Below are positions 6,401 through 12,624 of a stretch of 16,547 nucleotides of DNA, one piece after another. The notes beneath the pieces were generated by a model, which was not told the DNA's origin, made no database searches, and saw nothing but the letters and a program-made list of their open reading frames with translations. Source of the stretch: JAOPZW01 sp034664395 (GTDB lineage: Bacteria; Actinomycetota; Thermoleophilia; Solirubrobacterales; Solirubrobacteraceae); assembly GCA_034664395.1 (NCBI GenBank), contig JAXDHQ010000088.1, positions 1 through 16,547 on the forward strand, written 5' to 3'. The position numbers and the translations under genes were made by a program. Positions within the stretch are counted from its first letter, which is position 1. Every line of letters begins with the position of its first letter.

Positions 6401-7279
6401 ATGCGCCCCCTCGCGCACCGCACCGACCACGCGCTCGTGCTCGCCACCGCGGCCGGGAACGACGACGCGTTCGCCGCGCTGGTCGCCCGTCACCGCCCGC
6501 GGCTCGTGCGCTACGCGACCTCGCGCTGCGGGCGCGACCTCGCCCAGGCCGAGGACGCGGTGCAGGACGCCCTCGTGCGCGCCCACCGCGCCATCGTGGC
6601 CGGCAAGGTTCCCGCCGACCCCGAGGCGTGGCTGTTCGCGATCGTCCGCAACCGCTGCTTCGACCTGCGCCGCTCGGCGCGCCCGACCGCCGAGCTGCCG
6701 CCCGAGCTGCCCGGCGGGTCGCCCTCGGCGCTGCAGGCGCTCGAGGACGGCGAGCGCCTCGTCGTCGCGCTCGACGCCGTCGGCCGCCTGCCGCGCGCCC
6801 AGCGCGCCGCCCTCGTCGGGCGCGAGCTCGAGGGGCGCAGCTACGAGGAGCTCGCCGACCGCCAGGCCACGAGCGTCAGCGCGATCAAGTCGCTCCTGCA
6901 CCGCGCGCGGGCGACGCTGGCCCAGGGCGCGTCGCTGCCGGCGCTGGCGCCGCTGCTGAGCCGCCTGCCGCGCCTGGGCGGCGGCGGCGGGGCGTGGCCG
7001 GCGATCGGCCCCGACCAGATGACCGGCGCCGCCGCGGTGGCGGTCGTCACGCTCGCCGGCGCCGGCATGCTCGGGGCGGTCCATCCCCCCGGACCGCCGC
7101 CGGCGCCGAGCGCGGCGCAGGCGCGGGCGGCGCTCGTGGCGGTCGCCCACCGCCGCGAGCCGCCACCCGCGCCCCGGCGCCCCGCCGGCGACTGCTCGAC
7201 GCTCGCGCTGGAGTACGGGGGCGGTTGCGGCGCCGAGGCGATCGCCGCTACCGGCGAACGTCCTCGCAGTCGGCCTTGA
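6401..7279 (+). CDS. ECF-type RNA polymerase sigma factor with C-terminal membrane anchor
   Basis: A sigma-70 family ECF factor that directs RNA polymerase to stress or envelope promoters. Sigma2 covers about residues 23-92 (AEDAVQDALVRAHRAI and WLFAIVRNRCFDLRR); sigma4 covers about 120-173 (LPRAQRAALVGRELEGRSYEELA and the helix VSAIKSLLHRARATL). Unusually, the 292-residue protein continues past sigma4 through a Gly-rich linker into one hydrophobic segment (about 208-227, AAAVAVVTLAGAGMLGAV). A Pro/Ala-rich tail of about 65 residues with two cysteines (GDCSTLALEYGGGCG) follows. The predicted topology puts sigma in the cytoplasm and the tail outside. No separate anti-sigma gene lies nearby, so the fused segment may do that job (inference). 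The last 32 bp overlap the convergent RTX gene. Confidence 0.87.
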   Translation: MRPLAHRTDHALVLATAAGNDDAFAALVARHRPRLVRYATSRCGRDLAQAEDAVQDALVRAHRAIVAGKVPADPEAWLFAIVRNRCFDLRRSARPTAELPPELPGGSPSALQALEDGERLVVALDAVGRLPRAQRAALVGRELEGRSYEELADRQATSVSAIKSLLHRARATLAQGASLPALAPLLSRLPRLGGGGGAWPAIGPDQMTGAAAVAVVTLAGAGMLGAVHPPGPPPAPSAAQARAALVAVAHRREPPPAPRRPAGDCSTLALEYGGGCGAEAIAATGERPRSRP

Positions 7280-9554
7280 CCTCGTCGGCCACGTCGGCGA
7301 ACACGACGTCGAAGCCGTCGCCGCAGCTCACGCGGTCGAAGCCGCCCGCGATGGCGTTGATGCGATCGTTGCCGGGGCCGCCCTCGATGGTGTCGTCGTC
7401 GAGGTTGCCGGTGATGACGTCGTCGCCCTCCTCGCCGTTGATGACGTCGTTCCCGCGGTCGCCGGTGATGTCGTCGTTGCCCGGGCCGCCGAGGATGAGG
7501 TCGTCGCCGTTGCGCCCGTGGACCTGGTCGTCGCCGTTGCCGCCGCGCAGCGTGTCGTTGCCGTCCTCGCCGTCGACGTAGTCGTTGCCGTCCTCGCCGT
7601 AGAGCGCGTCGTTGCCCGCCCCGCCGAACAGCGAGTCGCCGGCGGGCGTGCCGAGCAGGACGTCGTCGCCGGGCGTGCCGAAGATGTTGCTGGCCGTCGA
7701 CGGCGCGTCGGTGGCCGGCTCGGGCGGGACCGCGACCACCCGCTCGCAGCTTCGCAGCACGTCGCGGTCGGGGGCGGTGCTCTCGACGAAGACGGTGTCG
7801 CGCCCGGATCCGCAGTCGACGGTGTCGGCGTCGTCGTCGGCGACCCGGATCTCGTCGTCGCCGCTGCCGCCCGTGATGCGGTCGGGGCCCGGGCCGCCGA
7901 CGATCGCGTCGGCGCCCGATCCGCCCGAGAGGCTGTCGGCGCCGGAGCCGCCGTCGAGGGCGTCGTTGCCCGCGGCGCCGAAGATCGTGTCGCGCCCGGC
8001 GTCGCCGCGGATCGCGTCGTCGCCCTCGCGGCCGAAGAGCCGGTCGCCGCTGGCCCCGCCGTCGATGACGTCGTTGCCGACGCCGCCGTCGATGCCCTCC
8101 GACCCCGACCCGCCGAACAGCGTGTCGTCGCCCTCGTCGCCCTCGATCGTGTCCGAGCCGCGGCCGCCGTCGATCGTGTCGTTGCCGGGGCCGCCGTCGA
8201 GCAGGACGTCGTTGCCCAGCCCGGTCTCGTCGATCTTGTCGTTGCCGGGCCCGGCCAGGATCGTGTCGTCCCCGTCGCCGCCGTCGAGCGAGTCGTCGCC
8301 GTCGCCGCCGTCGACCTTGTCGTTGCCGGTGCCGCCGTTGGCGTAGTCGTTGCCCGGACCGCCGAGGACCTGGTCGTTGCCGGTCGAGCCGAACAGGCGG
8401 TCGTCGCCCTCGCCGCCGTCGACGACGTCGTCGAGCGGGCCGCCGGAGAGCAGGTCGTTGCCGGGCCCGCCGAGCAGGACGTCGTTGCCGCGCCCGCCGC
8501 TGAGCGCGTCGTCGCCCTCCAGCCCCTCGAGGCGGTCGGGGCCGCGCGTGCCCTTGATGACGTCGTTGCCCGCGGTGCCGAGCTGGACCGCGATCCCGGG
8601 CTGCACCGCCACGCCCACCGGCCGCGCCGACCCGCCGAGGCGCTGCACGGTCAGGCGCCGGAACGAGAGCGCGCTCAGCACCGAGATCGTGCCCGAGCCG
8701 GCGTCGGCGACGTACACGCGGGTGCCGTCGGGGGAGACCGCCGGCGTCCCGGGCCCGCGGCCGGTGCGCACGCGCACGACGCGGCCGCGGCGCAGGTCGG
8801 CCACGGCGGTGACCGCGTCGCCCGCGGCCGACCCGACGACGGCGCGGCGCCCGTCGGTGGTGATCGCCACGCCGCCGCCCAGGCCGCGCCCCAGCCGGAT
8901 CGAGCGCGTGATGTGCCCCGTGGCGGCGTCGACGCGGACCAGGCGCGATCCGGCGCGTCCCCGCGCGGCCACGAAGGCGATCGAGCCGCTGCGGGCGAAC
9001 GCGGCGCCGGTGGCCCCCGCGAGCGCGATGCGGCGCGCGAGCCGGAAGCGCACGAGGTCGACGACGCCGACCCGCCGCGACGAGAGCACGGTCAGCGCCC
9101 GCGTGGCGTCGGCCGACAGCGCCAGGGCCGACCCGCGCGCGCCCGCGCCCAGCGGGATCGCCGCCAGCCTCGTCATCGTCGGCGCGTCGATGACGTCGAG
9201 CGCCCCCTGGCGCGCGGCGTAGAGGCGCTGGCCGTCCGCCGAGGCCGCCAGCGCGGTGACCGTCCCGCCGGCCGTGGCCGTCGCCACGATCGCGTGCGTG
9301 GCGAGGTCGATCGCGACGACGCGGTCGCCGGCGGCCACGTAGCCGCGGGCGCCGTCGGGCGACGCCGCGACAGCGCGCGTGCGGGCGCCCACCGGCACGC
9401 GGGCGACCACGCGGTTGGTGGTGACGTCGGTCAGCGTGGCCGCGTCGTCGCCGGAGGCGACCACGACGACGCGCGCGTCGGCGGCGGCCGGCGCGAGCGC
9501 GAGCGCGAGGGCCAGGGCGACCGCGGCGGGAACGATCCAGGGGAGTCGGGGCAT
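7248..9554 (-). CDS. Secreted beta-propeller and RTX calcium-binding repeat protein
   Basis: A 768-residue exported protein. Residues 1-27 are a Sec signal peptide (PAAVALALALALAPAAADA). About 28-320 form a YVTN/NHL-like beta-propeller, with repeated VVAIDLATHAIVAT, SPDGTRVYVADAGSGTISVL and similar units. From about 325 to the end lie RTX nonapeptides of the GGxGNDxLx type in two blocks, about 325-575 and 623-735. Each block is closed by a Cys-paired cap: VDCGSGRDTVF...SCERV (579-605, Cys581/Cys603) and VSCGDGFDVVF...DCEDV (742-765, Cys744/Cys763). RTX arrays fold on calcium outside the cell; the disulfide role of the caps is inferred. No type I secretion genes are nearby, and the signal peptide argues for Sec export. 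GGAG at 9560-9563, five bases upstream, supports the ATG at 9554. It follows the lactonase-like gene after 46 bp. Likely a surface or matrix protein; ligand unknown. Confidence 0.9.
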   Translation of the reverse strand: MPRLPWIVPAAVALALALALAPAAADARVVVVASGDDAATLTDVTTNRVVARVPVGARTRAVAASPDGARGYVAAGDRVVAIDLATHAIVATATAGGTVTALAASADGQRLYAARQGALDVIDAPTMTRLAAIPLGAGARGSALALSADATRALTVLSSRRVGVVDLVRFRLARRIALAGATGAAFARSGSIAFVAARGRAGSRLVRVDAATGHITRSIRLGRGLGGGVAITTDGRRAVVGSAAGDAVTAVADLRRGRVVRVRTGRGPGTPAVSPDGTRVYVADAGSGTISVLSALSFRRLTVQRLGGSARPVGVAVQPGIAVQLGTAGNDVIKGTRGPDRLEGLEGDDALSGGRGNDVLLGGPGNDLLSGGPLDDVVDGGEGDDRLFGSTGNDQVLGGPGNDYANGGTGNDKVDGGDGDDSLDGGDGDDTILAGPGNDKIDETGLGNDVLLDGGPGNDTIDGGRGSDTIEGDEGDDTLFGGSGSEGIDGGVGNDVIDGGASGDRLFGREGDDAIRGDAGRDTIFGAAGNDALDGGSGADSLSGGSGADAIVGGPGPDRITGGSGDDEIRVADDDADTVDCGSGRDTVFVESTAPDRDVLRSCERVVAVPPEPATDAPSTASNIFGTPGDDVLLGTPAGDSLFGGAGNDALYGEDGNDYVDGEDGNDTLRGGNGDDQVHGRNGDDLILGGPGNDDITGDRGNDVINGEEGDDVITGNLDDDTIEGGPGNDRINAIAGGFDRVSCGDGFDVVFADVADEVKADCEDVRR
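7352..8582 (-). repeat. RTX nonapeptide-coding repeat array
   Basis: A 27-bp periodic coding repeat (GGxGND-type units) inside the RTX gene. On the plus strand it appears as recurring GTCGTTGCC, GCCGCCGTCGA and CCGGGCCGCC words. The linker and first Cys cap (about 7688-7820) interrupt it, splitting it into two unequal blocks. Such arrays are prone to slippage and misassembly. Confidence 0.9.
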
Positions 9555-9600
9555 CGAGGCTCCAACCCGGCGTAGGACGCGCAGGTTGCGGTCGCTGTCC

Positions 9601-10506
9601 TCAGTCGAACCGGTCGGGCAGCGCCGGCCAGCTCTCGGCGTCGTGCCCGCACACGACCGAGGCGCCCGGCGTGAGGTCGACGTAGCGCCGGATCTCGCCC
9701 AGCGAGCGGCGGTAGCGGTGGACGTCGTCGCACAAGGTGGGCACGAGGCGCTCGTCGATCGTGCGCCGCGCGTAGGCGGCGTCGCCGGTGAGCAGCAGCT
9801 CGCCGCCCGAGGCCAGGCGCAGGAGGACGCTGAGGTGGCCCTTCGTGTGGCCGGGCGTCGACAGCAGCCGCACCGAGCCGTCGCCGAAGAGGTCCAGCGT
9901 GCGCGCGAACGAGGCGAACGAGCTCACGTCGCGCGACCCGAAGTCGAGCGTGCGCCAGTCGAAGGGATGGTCGATCAGCGCCGGCGAATAGCCCTGGAGG
10001 AGGTTCCCGGTGGCCGCGGCCTCCCACTCGGCCTGGTCGACCACGAACGTCGCGTGCGGGTACTGGGCCACCGCGCCGGCATGGTCGAAGTGCAGGTGGG
10101 TCATAACCACGAGGCCCACGTTCAGCGGGTCGATCCCGCGGGCGGCGAGCTGGTCGCCCGAGGCCCAGCCCTCCTGCATCCGGACGTCGAGGGCGAAGCC
10201 GGCGAGCCGGCCCAGCGCGCGGGCCCCCTCGCCGACCGCCGCCGGCGTCATCCCGGTGTCGACCAGGAACGGACCCGCCGTCGGGTGCTCGACCAGGAAG
10301 CACGGGATCGGCACCGGCGTCCAGCGGCTCTTGGGCGTGAGCACGCCCGCGCCGCGCAGCGCCGGCAGCGGGCCGCGCGGGCGCTGGAGGAAGTGGGGCA
10401 TCGCCAGCATCTCGGCGGTGCGCAGCGGCGTCACGGCCACGCCGGCGCCGTCGCTGCCCCCTCCCAGCGGCAGCGAGGTGCGCCTCGGGCTGGCGGCGAC
10501 GGCCAT
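9601..10506 (-). CDS. Metallo-beta-lactamase-fold hydrolase, N-acyl-homoserine-lactonase-like
   Basis: Zinc-dependent hydrolase of the MBL superfamily. The 301-residue protein carries the full dinuclear metal set: THLHFDHAG (136-144; His137, His139, Asp141, His142), STPGHTKGH (His220), LTGDAAY (Asp242) and VCGHD (His288). Tyr245, three residues after the bridging Asp, matches the position of the active-site Tyr in AHL lactonases such as AiiA, and the PVPIPCFLVEHP...FLVDTG N-terminal half also fits. Quorum-quenching lactonase is therefore the best guess, but other lactones or esters are possible. The ATG at 10506 is preferred because sequence from about residue 10 (TSLPLGGG...TPLRTAEML) looks like family N-termini; GTG codons near 10434 are alternatives. 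No Shine-Dalgarno is seen, and a TACCCT box exactly six bases before the ATG would suit a leaderless transcript. Confidence 0.85.
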   Translation of the reverse strand: MAVAASPRRTSLPLGGGSDGAGVAVTPLRTAEMLAMPHFLQRPRGPLPALRGAGVLTPKSRWTPVPIPCFLVEHPTAGPFLVDTGMTPAAVGEGARALGRLAGFALDVRMQEGWASGDQLAARGIDPLNVGLVVMTHLHFDHAGAVAQYPHATFVVDQAEWEAAATGNLLQGYSPALIDHPFDWRTLDFGSRDVSSFASFARTLDLFGDGSVRLLSTPGHTKGHLSVLLRLASGGELLLTGDAAYARRTIDERLVPTLCDDVHRYRRSLGEIRRYVDLTPGASVVCGHDAESWPALPDRFD

Positions 10507-10531
10507 GGCGTGAGGGTAGGGTGCGCCGAGG
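10507..10531. promoter_or_regulatory. 25-bp divergent intergenic region with overlapping -10-like boxes
   Basis: Only 25 bp separate the lactonase start (10506, minus) from the SDR-like start (10532, plus). TACCCT (minus, 10518-10513) lies 6 bases before the lactonase ATG. TAGGGT (plus, 10517-10522) lies 9 bases before the other ATG. The two boxes share the TA at 10517-10518. TANNNT is degenerate, so the promoter assignment is tentative; the spacing suits leaderless mRNAs, which are common in actinobacteria. Confidence 0.4.
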
Positions 10532-11080
10532 ATGCTGCGCGCCGGGCTGCTCGCTGGGACGGTCGTGGCCACGGCAGGCGGCGCCGAGTCGATCGCGGCG
10601 GCGTGCGCGGCGCTCGGGGCGACGACCGTCGTCCTCGAGGCCGACCTGGCCGACGAGGACGCGGTGACGGCGGCCGCCGCCACGCTGGGCGCGGTGGACC
10701 TGCTCGTGTGCGACGCCGGCGCGCCGTTCGCCGCCGCCGGCGGAGGGGTCGGCGGCCTGCGCGCCGCGCTCGACGGCGCCTGGAACGCCACGCGGGCGGT
10801 CGCCAACGCCGTGTGGCGGCCGGGCGGCGGCGGCAAGCTCGTGCTGCTCGGGGCGCGGCCCCGCGACGGCGCCCACGCCGCCGCGCTGGGCGCCGCGCTG
10901 GAGAACACGGCGCGGACACTGTCGATCGAGTGGGCGCGCTACGCCATCCGCGCCACGGCCGTCCTCCCCGGCGACGCGGCGAGCGACGACGACGTCGCCG
11001 AGCTCGTGGCCTACCTCGCCTCGCCCGCGGGCGACTACTTCAGCGGGTGCGCGTTCGCGTTCGGCGACCTGCGCGCCTGA
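10532..11080 (+). CDS. Short, catalytically degenerate SDR-family protein
   Basis: A 182-residue relative of short-chain dehydrogenases, well below the usual 245-280. Recognisable parts are the first strand and loop VVATAGGAES (11-20, a worn TGxxxGIG), LEADLADEDAV (35-45), LLVCDAGAP (57-65, in place of NNAG), GKLVLLGA (101-108, where NISS normally stands), ENTARTLSIEWARYAIRATAVLPGD (124-148) and the C-terminal ELVAYLASPAGDYFSG. Aligned by eye on the SxxxYxxxK region, Ser becomes Gly and the catalytic Tyr and Lys become Ala and Gly. A normal dehydrogenase reaction is therefore unlikely; a binding or regulatory role, or an early pseudogene, is possible. The frame itself is intact with normal GC-rich codon use. 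Its TGA abuts the TetR stop (TGATCA). Confidence 0.75.
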   Translation: MLRAGLLAGTVVATAGGAESIAAACAALGATTVVLEADLADEDAVTAAAATLGAVDLLVCDAGAPFAAAGGGVGGLRAALDGAWNATRAVANAVWRPGGGGKLVLLGARPRDGAHAAALGAALENTARTLSIEWARYAIRATAVLPGDAASDDDVAELVAYLASPAGDYFSGCAFAFGDLRA

Positions 11081-11722
11081 TCAGCGCGGGCACGGCAGGT
11101 CGGGCACGATGGCGTCGAGCTCGGCGCGGCGCAGCGGCCGGCGCGGCAGCGGGTGGGCGCCCTCGGCGCGGAGCCCGTCGATGACCACCGCCAGGTGGCG
11201 CTCCCAGGCCCAGCCGCGGCCGGTCTCGCGCGACAGGCCGACGCCGGCGAGCAGCATCGCGAGATCCTCCGCGACGACGTCGGGGCGCATCGTCCCGTGC
11301 TCCTGGGCGCGGCCGATGAGCCGCTGCAGGGCGGCGAGCGCGCGGGCGCGCGCCTCGCGCACCTCGGGCAGCGCGACGGCCTGCGGCATGCACTGGTGGA
11401 AGGCGCGGTCCTTGACGTGCAGCGCGGCGCCCTTCCACAGCACGTCGGTGAAGGCGGTCCACGGGTCCTGCGCCTCGGCGGTGGCGTCGACCTGGTCGGC
11501 GAACCAGCGCAGCCGCTCGGCGATCACGGCGCCCAGGAGGTGCTCCTTGTCGGGGAACGCGCGGTAGACCGTGCCCACGCCCACGCCCGCGCGCTCGGCC
11601 AGCTCGGGCATCGACGCGTCCAGCCCGCGCTCGGCGAAGAGCTCGCTCGCCGCCTGCAGGACGCGGGTGCGGTTGCGCTCGGCGTCGGCGCGGCGGGGGC
11701 GAGGTGCAGTGGACTGAGTCAT
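11081..11722 (-). CDS. TetR/AcrR-family transcriptional regulator
   Basis: A one-component regulator that binds operator DNA as a dimer and lets go on binding a ligand. In the 213-residue protein the N-terminal TetR HTH is clear: ADAERNRTRVLQAASELFAERG (13-34), ASMPELAERAGVGVGTVYRAF (36-56), PDKEHLL (57-63). The rest is an alpha-helical ligand-binding domain (WTAFTDVLWKGAALHVKD..., AEDLAMLLAGVGLSRETGRGW). The ATG at 11722 fits the family N-terminus; no Shine-Dalgarno is visible. The divergent gene at 11838 has two CGGAA-N6-TTCCG repeats in its promoter, and a third copy lies at the MFS operon promoter, making these the likely operators (inference). The stop codon directly abuts that of the SDR-like gene. 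Confidence 0.92.
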   Translation of the reverse strand: MTQSTAPRPRRADAERNRTRVLQAASELFAERGLDASMPELAERAGVGVGTVYRAFPDKEHLLGAVIAERLRWFADQVDATAEAQDPWTAFTDVLWKGAALHVKDRAFHQCMPQAVALPEVREARARALAALQRLIGRAQEHGTMRPDVVAEDLAMLLAGVGLSRETGRGWAWERHLAVVIDGLRAEGAHPLPRRPLRRAELDAIVPDLPCPR

Positions 11723-11777
11723 GGAGTATCGGCGAGCTTAGCCGCCGGCGGCGGCGGTGGCACGAGTCTTATGAAAA

Positions 11778-11793
11778 CGGAAAGGTACTTCCG
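11778..11793. promoter_or_regulatory. Putative TetR operator O1, CGGAA-N6-TTCCG
   Basis: CGGAA-AGGTAC-TTCCG; the arms extend by one matching pair to ACGGAA/TTCCGT (11777-11794). It fills the spacer just upstream of the TATAGT -10 box of the gene at 11838. A second, overlapping inverted repeat GGTACT/AGTACC (11784-11789 and 11797-11802) crosses the -10 box. Confidence 0.6.
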
Positions 11794-11799
11794 TATAGT
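11794..11799 (+). promoter_or_regulatory. -10 box TATAGT of the small-gene promoter
   Basis: TATAGT is one base from the TATAAT consensus and lies in the only AT-rich stretch of this region. The -35 is weak: TTATGA at 11769-11774 gives a 19-bp spacer. A start near 11806 would give a 30-base leader with AGGAG at 11827-11831, six bases before the ATG. Confidence 0.55.
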
Positions 11800-11802
11800 A
11801 CC

Positions 11803-11818
11803 CGGAACTCCCCTTCCG
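11803..11818. promoter_or_regulatory. Putative TetR operator O2, CGGAA-N6-TTCCG
   Basis: CGGAA-CTCCCC-TTCCG; arms extend to CCGGAA/TTCCGG (11802-11819). Its centre is exactly 25 bp from that of O1, and it would cover the predicted transcription start of the downstream gene. Confidence 0.6.
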
Positions 11819-11837
11819 GTTACGACAGGAGCCTCCC

Positions 11838-12242
11838 ATGCCGGCGACCACGACGTACCTGTCACTCGGCGCGTTCTACGAGTCCGACAAGCGCCGAGAC
11901 ATCTCCCGCGAGCACGACCTCGGCCTCTGGTGGCTCGGCGACGACTGGCACGCCCCGCGCTTCCGCGCGGCGTGGGTGGCCGAGACGGGAGAGCTGTACG
12001 TCATGCAGCACGAGGGCACGCCCGGCGGCGGCCGCGTCGACGTCGTCGCGGTGGCGCCGACGCTCGAGGAGCTCGAAGGCCGCCTGGACGGCTGGCGCGA
12101 CGCGGTCGGCGAATGGGGCTCGCTGCGCTGGCTGCTGCACCGCCTCGGGCCCGGCGTCCCGCCGCGGCTGCTGCGCGCCGCCGGCCTCCTCCCGTCCGAC
12201 GAGTCGCGCTTCGCGCACCCGGCGGCCGCGGACGTGGCGTAG
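11838..12242 (+). CDS. Small uncharacterised protein under the TetR-operator promoter
   Basis: A 134-residue soluble protein with no signal peptide or membrane segment. I do not recognise a characterised domain. The N-terminus (YLSLGAFYESDKRRDISREHDLGLWWL, then FRAAWVAETGELYVMQ) reads like a short actinobacterial family of unknown function with the pattern E-x-D-x-G-x-x-W followed by W-V-x-x-T-G-E-L-Y. The middle (TLEELEGRLDGWRDAVGEWGSLRWLL, 75-100) looks helical. The start is firm: AGGAG six bases before the ATG at 11838. Divergent from the TetR gene across 115 bp, with two candidate operators over its promoter, it is the most likely direct target of that regulator. It converges with the cupin gene, 10 bp apart, with no visible terminator between them. 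Confidence 0.85.
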   Translation: MPATTTYLSLGAFYESDKRRDISREHDLGLWWLGDDWHAPRFRAAWVAETGELYVMQHEGTPGGGRVDVVAVAPTLEELEGRLDGWRDAVGEWGSLRWLLHRLGPGVPPRLLRAAGLLPSDESRFAHPAAADVA

Positions 12243-12252
12243 CGCCCGGCGC

Positions 12253-12624
12253 CTACTCCGCCCAGGGCACCTCGACCGAGTCCTCGGTCGGCGAGTCGCG
12301 GGCGACCACGTAGTCGGCGGGCTCGGTGTCCGACAGGTTCTCGACCACGTGCGTCTCGCGCGGCGGGACGTAGAGGAGGTCGCCGGGCTCGACCTCGAGC
12401 GTCTGCTCGAGACGCTCGCCCCAGCGGATGGCGATGCGCCCCGAGAGCATGTACAGGGCGCTCTCGCAGTTGGCGTGGTAGTGCGGGCGCGAGCGCGCCC
12501 CGGCGGGCACGCGGAACTTCGCCATGTAGAGGTTGTGCGCGCCCGTGGTGGCCTGCGAGACCTCCGCGCCTCCGAGGATCCCGCGCGGCACCTCGTGGTC
12601 GGGGCCGGGCTTGACGATCTTCAC
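12253..12624 (-). CDS. Single-domain cupin protein
   Basis: A small beta-barrel cupin of 123 residues. Motif 1, G-x5-HxH-x3-E-x-G, is seen from Gly42 (His48, His50, Glu54, Gly62). Motif 2, GDLLYVPPRETHVVEN (81-96), holds the fourth metal ligand His92. The complete 3-His/1-Glu set suggests a bound metal and either an enzymatic (isomerase, dioxygenase) or a ligand-sensing role; which one is not decidable from sequence. The GTG at 12624 has GGAGGAG four bases upstream and overlaps the TGA of the GNAT gene by 4 bp (GTGA), so translation is probably coupled. It is the last gene of the five-gene minus-strand operon. Confidence 0.88.
   Translation of the reverse strand: MKIVKPGPDHEVPRGILGGAEVSQATTGAHNLYMAKFRVPAGARSRPHYHANCESALYMLSGRIAIRWGERLEQTLEVEPGDLLYVPPRETHVVENLSDTEPADYVVARDSPTEDSVEVPWAE

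Noticed and set aside
3576..6959. A 1127-codon plus-strand frame and a 1031-codon minus-strand frame over 3352-6447
   Set aside because: Both cross several real genes in other frames and consist of Arg/Pro/Ala runs without motifs.
7352..8582. Regular short repeats that could suggest a CRISPR array or a VNTR
   Set aside because: The units encode RTX nonapeptides in frame and lack conserved repeats with unique spacers.
7518..9575. A 685-codon plus-strand frame opposite the RTX gene
   Set aside because: It is the mirror of the 27-bp RTX repeat and shows only Val/Asp/Ala periodicity.
12243..12252. Intrinsic terminator between the orphan gene and the cupin gene
   Set aside because: The 10-bp gap has no inverted repeat or T-run.
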